20,000 nucleotides of DNA from Prorocentrum cordatum (taxonomy: Eukaryota > Sar > Dinophyceae > Prorocentrales > Prorocentraceae), in contig CAUYUJ010009542.1 of the NCBI GenBank assembly GCA_963575745.1, positions 1-20,000 of the forward strand. The letters are read 5' to 3'. The position numbers and the translations under genes are program-made. Of the stretch, positions 9,548 to 17,280 are shown one piece after another. The notes beneath the pieces are model-generated. The model ran no database searches and was not told the DNA's origin. It was given only the letters and a program-made list of their open reading frames with translations. Position 1 is the first letter of the stretch; every line of letters begins with the position of its first letter.

Positions 9548-10600
9548 TCAGACTCGGCCTTCGCGTTGGCCTGGCCCCCTGTCGCCATCGCGCTCGTTCA
9601 GCCTGTCGCACTCGGCCTGGGTCGACGCATACTTCTCGCAGTGCATCTTGATGTGGTTATCGAGCAGTAGCTCCTCGTGCCCCTGCTGCTTGACGGTTTT
9701 CGAGCTGGCCAGCTTGGCGCGCTTGTCTTGGTAGCGGTGCTCATGCAGCTCGTAGCTCATGTCCGCGGTTTTCTCGATGTTCCAGCACCACTTGATGATG
9801 GCTAGGGTCGTAGCCTTGGCGACCCCGTCGTTCGACGTCGCGACCATGGAGGTCTCGTTGCACCACTTGACGTAATCTCGGGACCTGCGCGGAATAACGT
9901 TGGAGAGCCTCTCGGCACTCTCGGCGGGCATCTCGCGCGAACGCTCGACGGGCTCGAACTTCTTGCCGATCGGCAGCACTAGCTCGTGGAGGTGGAGGAG
10001 CTCGGCGGGGGCGCTTGGGAAGACTGCCCTGATGCGCTCGGCGTAGGAACCGCGGGTCAGCCTCTCGAGTTTCTCGGCGCCGAGCTCCATGTCTCTCTTC
10101 TCGGCGAGCTCCTCCAGCTTGGCCGTGAAGCTCGGCGTGAACCCGAAGGTCCTCGGGCGGCCCTCCGCGATTCTCGAGGATGTCGCACGCGTGCTCGCCC
10201 TTCCGACGTAGGTCTTGAAGAACACCACCACGGCCAGCTCGACGCGCCTCTTGTCATTCTCGTTGAAGACGCGGGCGTGCTCGATGCTCTTGCGGCACCC
10301 GCCTTGGTTGACAATCTCCAGGACAGCCTGCTGGGCGCTCGACGACCACGGGGCCGACTCGGCCTGGAAGTGGCAGCTCGTCATGCGAGCTGCGCCCGTG
10401 CCTTGCGCGCTCGATTGGCATTGCCTCATCTCGGCAATACTGACTTTCTCGGCGATGCAGCTCAGCTTCTCGATGATATTCTCGCTCTGCTTGGCCATGC
10501 GCTCGAGAATCTCGTTCGAGCTCGGGTTCGGCGCAGCCACGTGCTTCAGCGCCTCGACGGGGAGGCTCGCGGCAGCTGCGCGGTCGGCCGGATGGGCCAT
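9548..10600 (-). CDS. unrecognised 350-residue helical protein
   Basis: I do not recognise the family. The ATG at 10600 gives MAHPADRAAA and a 350-residue chain ending in TGA at 9548. The frame is open further upstream to 11077, but that extension crosses a foldback structure and a GAG-rich repeat, so I start at 10600. Residues 28-57 (ILERMAKQSENIIEKLSC and onward) show a heptad pattern typical of a coiled coil. Residues 160-181 (AKLEELAEKRDMELGAEKL) form a second charged helix. Two Trp-Cys motifs (VKWCNE at 244-249, IKWCWN at 269-274) stand before a basic His/Lys-rich C-terminal third. There is no signal peptide or membrane segment. Codon third positions are nearly all G or C throughout, with single-frame openness over 1 kb, which is good evidence for a real gene or recently active exon. 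Function unknown. Confidence 0.65.
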   Translation of the reverse strand: MAHPADRAAAASLPVEALKHVAAPNPSSNEILERMAKQSENIIEKLSCIAEKVSIAEMRQCQSSAQGTGAARMTSCHFQAESAPWSSSAQQAVLEIVNQGGCRKSIEHARVFNENDKRRVELAVVVFFKTYVGRASTRATSSRIAEGRPRTFGFTPSFTAKLEELAEKRDMELGAEKLERLTRGSYAERIRAVFPSAPAELLHLHELVLPIGKKFEPVERSREMPAESAERLSNVIPRRSRDYVKWCNETSMVATSNDGVAKATTLAIIKWCWNIEKTADMSYELHEHRYQDKRAKLASSKTVKQQGHEELLLDNHIKMHCEKYASTQAECDRLNERDGDRGPGQREGRV

Positions 10601-10620
10601 CGCCGGGGCTCGCGACGCAG

Positions 10621-10834
10621 CCAGGGGCAACGATGTGAGGGGATTGGCATGGGGGGAGACATCGACCTGGAATCGGCGACACATCGCCGACGCATCGGCG
10701 ATGCGAGCCCGATGCGTCGGCAATGCGTCGCACATTCCAGGTCGATGTTCCCCCCCAAAAAAAAATGCCGATGCATCGGCGATACATCGCCGATGCATAG
10801 GCATGCCTATCCCCCCCCCTATCGCTGCCCCTGG
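10621..10834. repeat. large imperfect foldback (nested inverted repeats)
   Basis: The outer arms are 10621-10651 (ccaggggcaacgatg, then ggcatg) and 10801-10834 (catgcc, then atcgctgcccctgg). The inner arms are 10651-10698 and 10709-10756 around a ten-base loop, with a perfect 15-base match of acatcgacctggaat (10659-10673) to attccaggtcgatgt (10734-10748). Between inner and outer right arms lies a further dyad: atgcatcggcgat (10771-10783) against atcgccgatgcat (10786-10798). A G run in the left arms faces C runs in the right. This could be a foldback or MITE-like element. No target-site duplication is obvious. Confidence 0.85.
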
Positions 10835-10916
10835 GGCGAAGAGGCTCGGCGCCTCGAAGAGGCTCGAAAGCTTGGAGTCTCGGAGACTCGGGGAAGCTTG
10901 GGCCCGGGCAGCTGCG

Positions 10917-11026
10917 GGGGCAGAGGAGGAGGAGGAGGACGAGGAGGAGGAGGGGAAGCAAGAGGAGGAGGAGCAGTAGGAGGAGGAGGAGCAAGAGGAG
11001 GAGGAGCAGGAGGAGGAAGAGGAGAA
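10917..11026. repeat. GAG/AGG purine microsatellite
   Basis: About 110 bases of gaggagg triplets, purine on the plus strand and pyrimidine on the minus. On the minus strand it reads poly-Ser in the upstream extension of the gene ending at 9548, which is one reason that extension is not included in the gene. Confidence 0.9.
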
Positions 11027-11038
11027 TTGGCCATTTTG

Positions 11039-11094
11039 GTAGGGACCAGCACTCGACGAGTGCTGATCCCTACCCAAACGTCGTCCTGACGTTT
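11039..11094. other. 17-base palindrome followed by a 7-base hairpin
   Basis: The arms gtagggaccagcactcg (11039-11055) and cgagtgctgatccctac (11057-11073) match at 16 of 17 positions around a single A. A second, perfect stem, aaacgtc (11076-11082) and gacgttt (11088-11094), follows at once. Such closely spaced symmetrical stems could be a protein site, the terminus of an element or a structured RNA. I cannot choose between these from sequence. Confidence 0.75.
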
Positions 11095-12243
11095 ACTCTA
11101 TGTTCGCAGTGCCTCCCATGGCCCTGCCGCACGGTCGTAACGTGGGCAAACTGAACTGGTGAGAACCCCACAGCCCTGTCACACGCTCGCGAATGCGGAA
11201 GCTGGTGTGGTGACTCCACCATGGCCATGATCAGCGTTTTTTGATGCTGTTGCTAATCAGCACGATATGATAGCAACTTCGATCCCCGCAACTTTTCGGT
11301 GGATTATCAAGTTCGGCCTCCGCGCCTTCCCCCAAAAATAAATCCATGTGGGCGGGGATAAAAAATAGAAGGGGCTAAGGGGGGGCACCTTTACTATCGC
11401 CCGTCACCGGTTATATTCACGCCACCGCGGGTGAACTGGGTGGATCCTCCGAGGTCAACGCGGGTCTTCTGTGCAAAGGCTGGACGGCTGCTCCCAACAA
11501 CTGAGTCGAGATCGAATTCGGAAGGGGAGGCGGCGCAGGGACTAGAATTGCAGGTGGCATGGGTGAAAGGTGGAACACATAGCGACAATAGCAAGAACAT
11601 GGCGGCAATTTTTTTTCACGTTCAATGTTCTAGACCGCAGCAGGCGCGCACGCGTGCTCCTAGACGAGTCGGGCCTACCCGGCAATCGAAATTAGCCCTC
11701 CGCAGCACATCAGCTACAGCTACAGAGGACCACGCGCTAGGAGGCGCAACAGCATTCACCGCGAGGCACGAGCAGTGGACGAGACACAACTCACCCATGG
11801 CTCTGGAACCTCAGCCCGAATGGAATGCCATGAATCCTGGGGAGTTTTGTCGACTCGTTTGCTGTCAACTCGCACGAGAGAGCAAGGGTCGCGGATCGCA
11901 AGGACACCCCAAAGCAGGGAGAGCCTAGGGAAACGCTCCTGACCACATGCGACCGGCCGATGATGCGCAACAGCCAGGACAGGGCAGGGCACTGCCCGTG
12001 GGGGCTCGGCACACATCGCGCCCGGCGTGCGCTCACGCCGCGGCACTGGTCGTGCCTGGCAGCCAGGTAACCCTCTTCGTCTTCGGTCGAACTCCTTTTG
12101 GGTGGTATACCTTTCTTCCCTGCAGGCCGGGCCCCGGCAAGCGGCGGGGCGGCCGCGGACCGTCGGCCTGGCCAGCGGCAGCGCTGATCGGCGGGGCGGC
12201 CGCGGACCGTCGACCCGACCCCAAGAGGGATGGACAGGGGACC
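11095..12243. other. 1.1-kb intergenic region, no convincing gene
   Basis: Mixed composition. A plus frame at 11431-11928 (165 codons, MNWVDPPRSTRV start) is open but lacks the strong GC third-position bias of the coding islands and has no recognisable motif, so I leave it out. Two copies of a 22-base GC-rich word (ggcggggcggccgcggaccg and two more bases) start at 12143 and 12190. The phrase cgcccgtcacc near 11399 resembles part of a ribosomal RNA 3-prime end, but its surroundings do not match. Nothing else stands out. Confidence 0.45.
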
Positions 12244-12321
12244 GACCACGACGACGACGACAACGACGACGACGTCGACGACGACGGCGACGACGACGAC
12301 GGCGACGACGAGGGAAAGCGA
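12244..12321. repeat. ACG/GAC trinucleotide microsatellite
   Basis: About 78 bases of acgacg with occasional aac, gtc and ggc changes. It reads Asp, Thr or Arg on the plus strand. No gene. Confidence 0.9.
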
Positions 12322-12340
12322 GAGCGAGAGAGAACGACAG

Positions 12341-12592
12341 CAGGGCCACGAAGAACACGAAGAACACGAAGTAGGCCACGAAGGGCGACAGCGGGGACGC
12401 GAAGGGAATGCGCATGGGGCCACGAAGAGCGCGATCGAGCGGGGGCCACGAAAGGCAGATAATACGGGGCCACAAAAGGCAACGATGGGGCCACAGAGGG
12501 TAGCAACTGGGCCACGTAGGACAGTGAGGGGGCCACAAACGGCGACAGCGGGGCCGCGAAGTGCATGCACATGGGGCCACAACGGGCGCGAC
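12341..12592. repeat. degenerate 20-35-bp minisatellite with ggccacgaa core
   Basis: The core gggccac recurs about every 20 to 35 bases from 12344 to 12580, joined to cgaagggcgacagcg-like spacers. The phrase ggggccacgaa is shared with the 89-bp array at 2721-3640, and cgaagtgcatgcacatgggg near 12557 also recalls it. Common origin is plausible but the similarity is short. Confidence 0.65.
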
Positions 12593-12624
12593 TCCTGGGT
12601 GCCTAGGTGTCGGGAGCGCGGCGG

Positions 12625-12850
12625 TTGAGCAAATTGCAAGAAATTCCAACGCAAAAGCGCTATTCTTCAGTAAATTGCAAGCAAATCTCCAGCGAGAGCG
12701 CGACTCCAGAGCGCCGGGAAAACGATTTCTGAATAAATTGTAAGGAAGTCCGAAGCGAGAGCGCGATTCCTGAATAAAACGCGAGAAGTCTCAGGCGGGA
12801 GCGGGGGTACTGGCTAAATTGTGAGGAAGTCTCAGGCGGGAGCCGTTGTT
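12625..12850. repeat. degenerate ~40-bp tandem repeat, about 5 units
   Basis: The repeating phrase is taaattgnaagnaantctcnagcgagagcg followed by a short variable part. It begins near 12629, 12670, 12731, 12771 and 12813, with one unit lengthened by about 20 bases. Changes are frequent, so this is an old array. No gene. Confidence 0.65.
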
Positions 12851-13032
12851 GTTGTAACCCAGAGGCCAGAGGCGCAGTTTGAGCATCAAGACTTTCCCTG
12901 TCAAAAAACAGGGTGCGACCGTCCAAGGGCACACTGTCATTGAGAAAAAACCGCATGCACCAGTGAGGGGGGATCAACAATATCTATTCTGCAGGAGCAA
13001 AAGTTCAACAACAAAAACCGTCGTGATCTTCT

Positions 13033-13269
13033 TCATGGCCCGAGGGCGTCTGGGCATCGCGCTCGAAGGCTCGTGGCACGCGGAGGAAGCGGCCGACAAG
13101 CGCGGCTCTCCTCCTCCAGCTGCCACTCGAGCAGCTGCGCCCGCTGCCGCAGCTCCCGCAGCCTCTGGGCCGTCTGCGCCTCCAGCTCCGCGCCGCGGAG
13201 CTGCTCCTGCCCAGGGGCCCCGCGGGGGTAGCACGGCTCGCTCCGCCTATTGCTGCTTTTTTTCGTCAT
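13033..13269 (-). CDS. small coiled-coil ORF, unknown
   Basis: Unrecognised; 78 residues from the ATG at 13269 (MTKKSSNRRSE) to TGA at 13033. Residues 22-52 (QEQLRGAELEAQTAQRLREL and onward to QLLEWQLEEE) form a strongly predicted coiled coil. In this frame almost every third base of that part is G or C, while the other frames lack such a pattern, which supports real coding. The C-terminal 25 residues are basic and Pro-rich with weaker bias. Upstream the frame enters a CTC/CAT microsatellite, so the real N-terminus may be an exon further upstream and this only the last exon of a larger gene. Confidence 0.4.
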   Translation of the reverse strand: MTKKSSNRRSEPCYPRGAPGQEQLRGAELEAQTAQRLRELRQRAQLLEWQLEEESRACRPLPPRATSLRARCPDALGP

Positions 13270-13640
13270 CCCCCTCTGCGTCCTGCTCCTCGTCCTGGTC
13301 CTGCTGCTGCCGCTACTCCTCCTCCTCCGCCTCCTCCTCATCCTGCTCCCCCTCATTATCCTCCTCCTCCGCCTCCACTTCATATTCCTTATATTCATAT
13401 TCCTCCTCCTCCTCATCATCATCATCATCATCCTCATCATCAACAGCATCACCACCATCATCATCATCATCACCATCAACAACAACAACAACAACAGCAG
13501 CAGCAGCAGCAGCAACAACAACAACAACAACAACAACAGCAACAACAACAGCAACAACAACATCCCTCTCCTCATCCTCATCCCCATCCTCCTCGTCATG
13601 ATCATCGCCATCATCCTCCTCTTCCTCCTCCAACGACATC
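13255..13640. repeat. compound CTC/CAT/CAA/CAG microsatellite
   Basis: Pyrimidine-rich ctcctc blocks change to catcatcat (about 13416-13470), then caacaac and cagcag (13480-13560), then back to ctcctc. Different frames give poly-Ser, poly-His and poly-Asn/Gln on the plus strand and acidic Asp/Glu or poly-Met on the minus. None is called, although the acidic minus frame (13313-13699) adjoins a coiled-coil ORF on the same strand. Confidence 0.9.
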
Positions 13641-13800
13641 CCTCTTCCTGCTGCATGTGTTGCATTCTCGCCGGTGTATCTCGAAGTCGAAGATGGCAAC
13701 GATGCGACGGGAGAGACACGCTAGCATGTGCGAGGCACCAGGGTTCCCAGATCGTCGGCCCCAGCGCTGTCCTGAACTGGGGCGGCCTGGTCAATAGTGG
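13641..13800. other. spacer downstream of the second retroelement
   Basis: This 160-base stretch follows the last stop of the decayed element on the minus strand and would include its 3-prime untranslated end. I see no poly-A, microsatellite tail or target-site duplication that would mark the element boundary, but the compound microsatellite just beyond could have grown from such a tail. Confidence 0.3.
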
Positions 13801-14330
13801 TCACCCGGTCGCTGCTGCGCGCACTACGATCCAGGATCTAGAAAGACGAACTACGCGAGACAATGCTTTGACTAACGAGGCGGCCGCTCGGAGCTCCGCT
13901 TCACTGGAGGTGGCGCCAGGGAGGAAAATTGACCCTTGCCGTAAGGGGCAGAACTCTCTGGAAGCATCGTCCCAGCACGATATGTGCCTACCACAGCCTG
14001 CTAGAGGACCTTATTTGCCTCCGTCGAAGCTGCACTGGAGTTTCGTGGGTCTGGCGGGTCGACGTGAAAGTCAGCACTGAAGTCTGAGGTGGAATCTTGG
14101 CGGTCTTGGATTGCCTTCGTCGCCGACAAGTCGGCAGCGATATTGCCCTCCCAGAATTTATGCCGGAACTGGAGACCACCGCGCCTGGCCGCGCGGAGGT
14201 GGAAGTTGTTCCACAGTTCCCGGAAACGCGTCTGCACTGTGAAGACCAAGGCCCGCTAGTACGGCAAATTGATCCGGAGCGCCCCGTTGATCCAGCCGAC
14301 CACAGTTGAGTTGTCACCCCAGCAATCCGC
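13801..14330 (-). other. permuted RNase H-like domain of the decayed element
   Basis: First comes the normally C-terminal half: GDNSTVVGWINGA (Asp at 14313-14315) and, after a frame change, QFRHKFWEGNIAADLSA (helix E Asp at 14130-14132), the H-x-x-x-E-x-N-x-x-A-D pattern of RVT_3-like RNase H. Then, after another frame change near 14040-14075, comes the normally N-terminal half: LQCSFDGGK (Asp at 14023-14025), GPLAGCG, GSIFLPGATSSEAELRAAAS (Glu at 13894-13896), ending at TGA 13801. No strand 1 Asp-Gly segment precedes the first half. The order matches that of the intact neighbouring element. Confidence 0.7.
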
Positions 14331-16730
14331 CAGGATGCACCACCTGAATGGTTGTCTCCACACGATGGGCACATCAATAAATATCCGTCTGCGTTTTTGT
14401 TTCTCCTCGGAGGCCCGGGCGGAGTCCTGAATATGTTTGAGGAAATCCCCTTCGAGACCCCACTGTTGCAAGACACTGTAAACGAATTCGTCCTCCTTTT
14501 TGGCCCAATCATCTGTCTGGTAAGCGCATTTCCAGCAGCCCGTGCCGTAAAGAAGAATAAGTTGGTCTTCCCATGTAGACCGGCGTTTCCACCCCCTCCT
14601 GCGGTTCCATTTTCGCAACGCGCCGTCCACATCGAGGAACTGGCCCGTGCGGTCCAGCGCTCGCTTGACCCCCGCGGTCACTTGCCAGTCGTCCTCCGCG
14701 TAGGAACTGAAAGCGGCATTCACCCATCGGGCCTGCACTGGACGGGGCTGCTCGAGCTCGGCTCGCTCCGGGTGGCTATTCGCGGCTGCTGGGCGCGGGT
14801 GCTCATAGAGGTGCGAGGCGAGACGATAAATACGGCTAACTATGAGCTTCACAGCGTTATTGTAATCGCTATGTCTGCACAGCTGTCGCCAATCGCGTGG
14901 CACGGCGCGTGCACTCGACCCATTCCTCGCCAGGTCGTCGGGGGATGCGAGCCCCGCGTCGCAGAAGACCGCCCTCGACTTGCCGGAGCCGTTGGCGCAC
15001 ACATTTGGACACGAACCATCCGACACAACCGACAAGAAGAGAAGGAACCACACACCCACTGAAGCGACGAAGTCGTTCGTTGCGGGGAAGAGCAGTACGT
15101 CGAAAGGCCGGCTCAGACCAGAAGAGTTCGATTGCCTTGCTGACGCGGTGGTCGACGGCGGCCTTCGTGCAACCCGCCTCGGAAATGCGCGCGCCCAGTT
15201 GCACCGAAGACGACGCCCTGGGCGCGACCACCCGGCCACTGCGGGGAGGGTCTCCGAAACCCCCGGGTGGGAAAATGGCGCCGACCGCTGCTCTCTGGGG
15301 CACGGGGGCCAAGGCTGATGCACTCGAGGGGCCCATCTTTCCAGCGAAGCCGCGTGCTGACATCCGGTTCGTGAGCTCTTGTAACATGGCGGCGGCATCC
15401 ACTGCATTGCCGCCAATCAGGAAACAAATGTCTGCCCAACACAGGTGGGTCCAGATTTCGTCATGGGGGCGAACGCCCAGCCCACGTGACTTCCAAGAGA
15501 GAACCAAATCGCCGAATAAGCTTTGCGTGACAATATTCCACGATACTGCTGCTTCAGGGTTCCGAAGCGTTTCGGGGGATAAGCAGATGCCCCGTGTCAC
15601 CGTCAAACAACGCCCAGGTCTCCACGCGCCGACCTCCCCAGAGCAGGGCCGCAGCAGGACGCGGCGGCAGGCGGCAGGCCCGAAGGGCTGCGAGGACGAC
15701 GGAAGGGCGCACGAAATCGAATGCTTTGCGCACGTCGCCCACAATGACGCGCATAGGTATGCGTTCTGGCCACTCGAAAGACTCACTGAGAAGCACGCGG
15801 GGAGTCTCGGTGATCTGCGTGCACGCCATCCCCGGTGCAAACCCCAAAAATGCACACATCACGGTGCACCCCCTTTACGAGGCCCATCCCGATCCAAATA
15901 AGTATGCAGCATGGAACACGAACAGCATTCTAGAATGACGCCGGTAAGACTAATACCCCGAAGCTGTTGCATCGAGTTCGCCCCAGAACACTTAGCCAAG
16001 AAGATAACCACGGCGCAGCACCACTCCTGACCAGGCCCCCCCCCCGCCAAATCGCGCACGAAAGAGGCCCCCTATTTTGTAAACGACCTCATCGGGGAGA
16101 CTATTCGCCATCTCGGCGGTCACTTCATCCATTCCCGGAGCGCTTCCTGCTTTCAGACCAGACAGGCCGGCATGGACATCGGAGATTTGCACGTCGACAT
16201 CCCGCGCAATATCAACTCGTTCCAAGAAGCCGGCGATGCAGGCAATGAGGTCGTCGTCCGACCAGTGGGGGTCCATGTACATATTCACGCAATGTGTGCG
16301 TCTGATATCATACCATATGCTGTGATCATGCACCTGGGAACCATCGGGGCCGTGCAGGAGACTTCAAGATAGGCTTGCTAAGTTTACTCTTAGCCGAAGG
16401 CGCGGCATGGCGCAGGACGCTGCATTTCCATTGTCTTTGAGTTATCCGCAACCGTTTGCGGACGTGTTGCTTGCAATCGATCGGGCACGCACGCTCCTCA
16501 GCTTCCAACTGCTTCACAATAGGGAGCGTTTGCCGGATTTGCCGGAATCTCGACGGGGATGCGGCGTAGGGGATGCTGAGCGCGCACGGGGCAATCGCCC
16601 CGAAAACGCCCCGCAGTTCAGTGACCTCCTGGAAGGCGCCGTCGACTGTTTCACGGTATTTGTCGAGATCTGCATCCTTAACTGACCATCCCTGGACGCT
16701 GGGTTCTTCTTCCGCAAGGCTTTGCGCCAT
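13801..16730 (-). pseudogene. decayed non-LTR retroelement polyprotein (RT and RNase H)
   Basis: Reading right to left, homologous pieces follow each other in different frames. The pieces are: the endonuclease-RT linker (16730 to about 16350; QGWSVKDADL, APCALSIPYAASPSR) matching the same linker of the neighbouring element (HGW...SIPYTTSRTRR); RT fingers (16333-16060; GLKAGSAPGMDE at 16124-16150); SGANSMQQLRGISLTG (16059-15859); motif A VIVGDVRKAFDF with Asp at 15734-15736; motif C LCWADICFLIGG with Asp at 15430-15432; the thumb and connection (LGARISEAGCTKAAVDHR, then EDDWQVTAG) to 14256; and RNase H pieces to 13801. There are at least six frame changes, one at a run of ten C (16036-16045), and an in-frame TAA at 14011-14013. 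The endonuclease is absent, as expected for a 5-prime-truncated insertion. Not functional as it stands. Confidence 0.85.
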
Positions 16731-16770
16731 GGCACGCCCGTCAGATTACACACACCTGCCCGGAAAACAA

Positions 16771-17280
16771 TCAAAGTATGAGTGAGAGGGTTGCCAATGC
16801 AGCGTCTAAGGCTAAAATTTCTGCTACAAATGCCGATGTTGCGCCGCTCACCTGGAAACCGGCATGCCCTAACATAGCATACGTCCATGATTCACCGTGG
16901 CGTTGCACACAATATAAGACCCAAGCGCATCCAGCGGACCCGTCTCGATACCGAAGGCCGCCGTCGCTACACAGCCGAATGTTGCACCCGCTCCGCAATG
17001 CATCTCGCAAGCTGTCGCTGTCGACGTTCTCCCAGCGGCATGCGGTATTCATCGCATAATTTGCTAAATGGTCAGCTTGCACATTGTATTTGCGAGGGCG
17101 CCATTCGACCATGTCTGCCCAAGGAGTCCTCGGACGCCAGTCGCGACTGAGTAAGGCTGCCAATGCCCGGGCCATGCGCCGGAAGACAGCTTGATGCTCT
17201 TCAGACATCGCGGCAACGGTGCCATTCAGTAGGTTAGCCAATATTTCGCAGTCGACGGCAATGCTCAAGCAGTGGTTGTC
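16771..17280 (-). other. circularly permuted RNase H-like domain of the intact element
   Basis: Residues 909-1075 of the polyprotein. The order seen is: strand 4 and helix B, CLSIAVDCEILANLLNG (Asp 916, at 17251-17253); a long helix; strand 5 and helix E, VEWRPRKYNVQADHLANYAM (Asp 976, at 17071-17073); a linker of about 25 residues; strand 1, NIRLCSDGGLR (Asp 1012, at 16963-16965); strand 2, AGCAWVLYC; strand 3, WTYAMLGHAGF; helix A, SAFVAEILALDAALATL (Glu 1060, at 16819-16821); stop. All four acidic catalytic positions of RNase H are therefore present, with the two halves exchanged. Nothing resembling strands 1-3 precedes residue 909. Confidence 0.7.

Noticed and set aside
11390-11425. Possible small-subunit rRNA 3-prime end (cgcccgtcacc)
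   Set aside because: Only about eleven bases fit, and the conserved sequence on both sides is absent.
11431-11928. 165-codon plus-strand frame
   Set aside because: No domain, weak third-position bias compared with the coding islands, and similarly long frames occur by chance in GC-rich DNA.
13313-13699. Acidic Asp/Glu-rich minus frame that could be an acidic tail
   Set aside because: The acidic residues come from the compound microsatellite; other frames of the same DNA are equally open as poly-Ser, poly-His or poly-Met.
16771-16900. Reading the first element's RNase H as 3-prime truncated
   Set aside because: The half that seemed missing is present upstream (residues 909-985), and the second element shows the same order, so permutation explains the data better.
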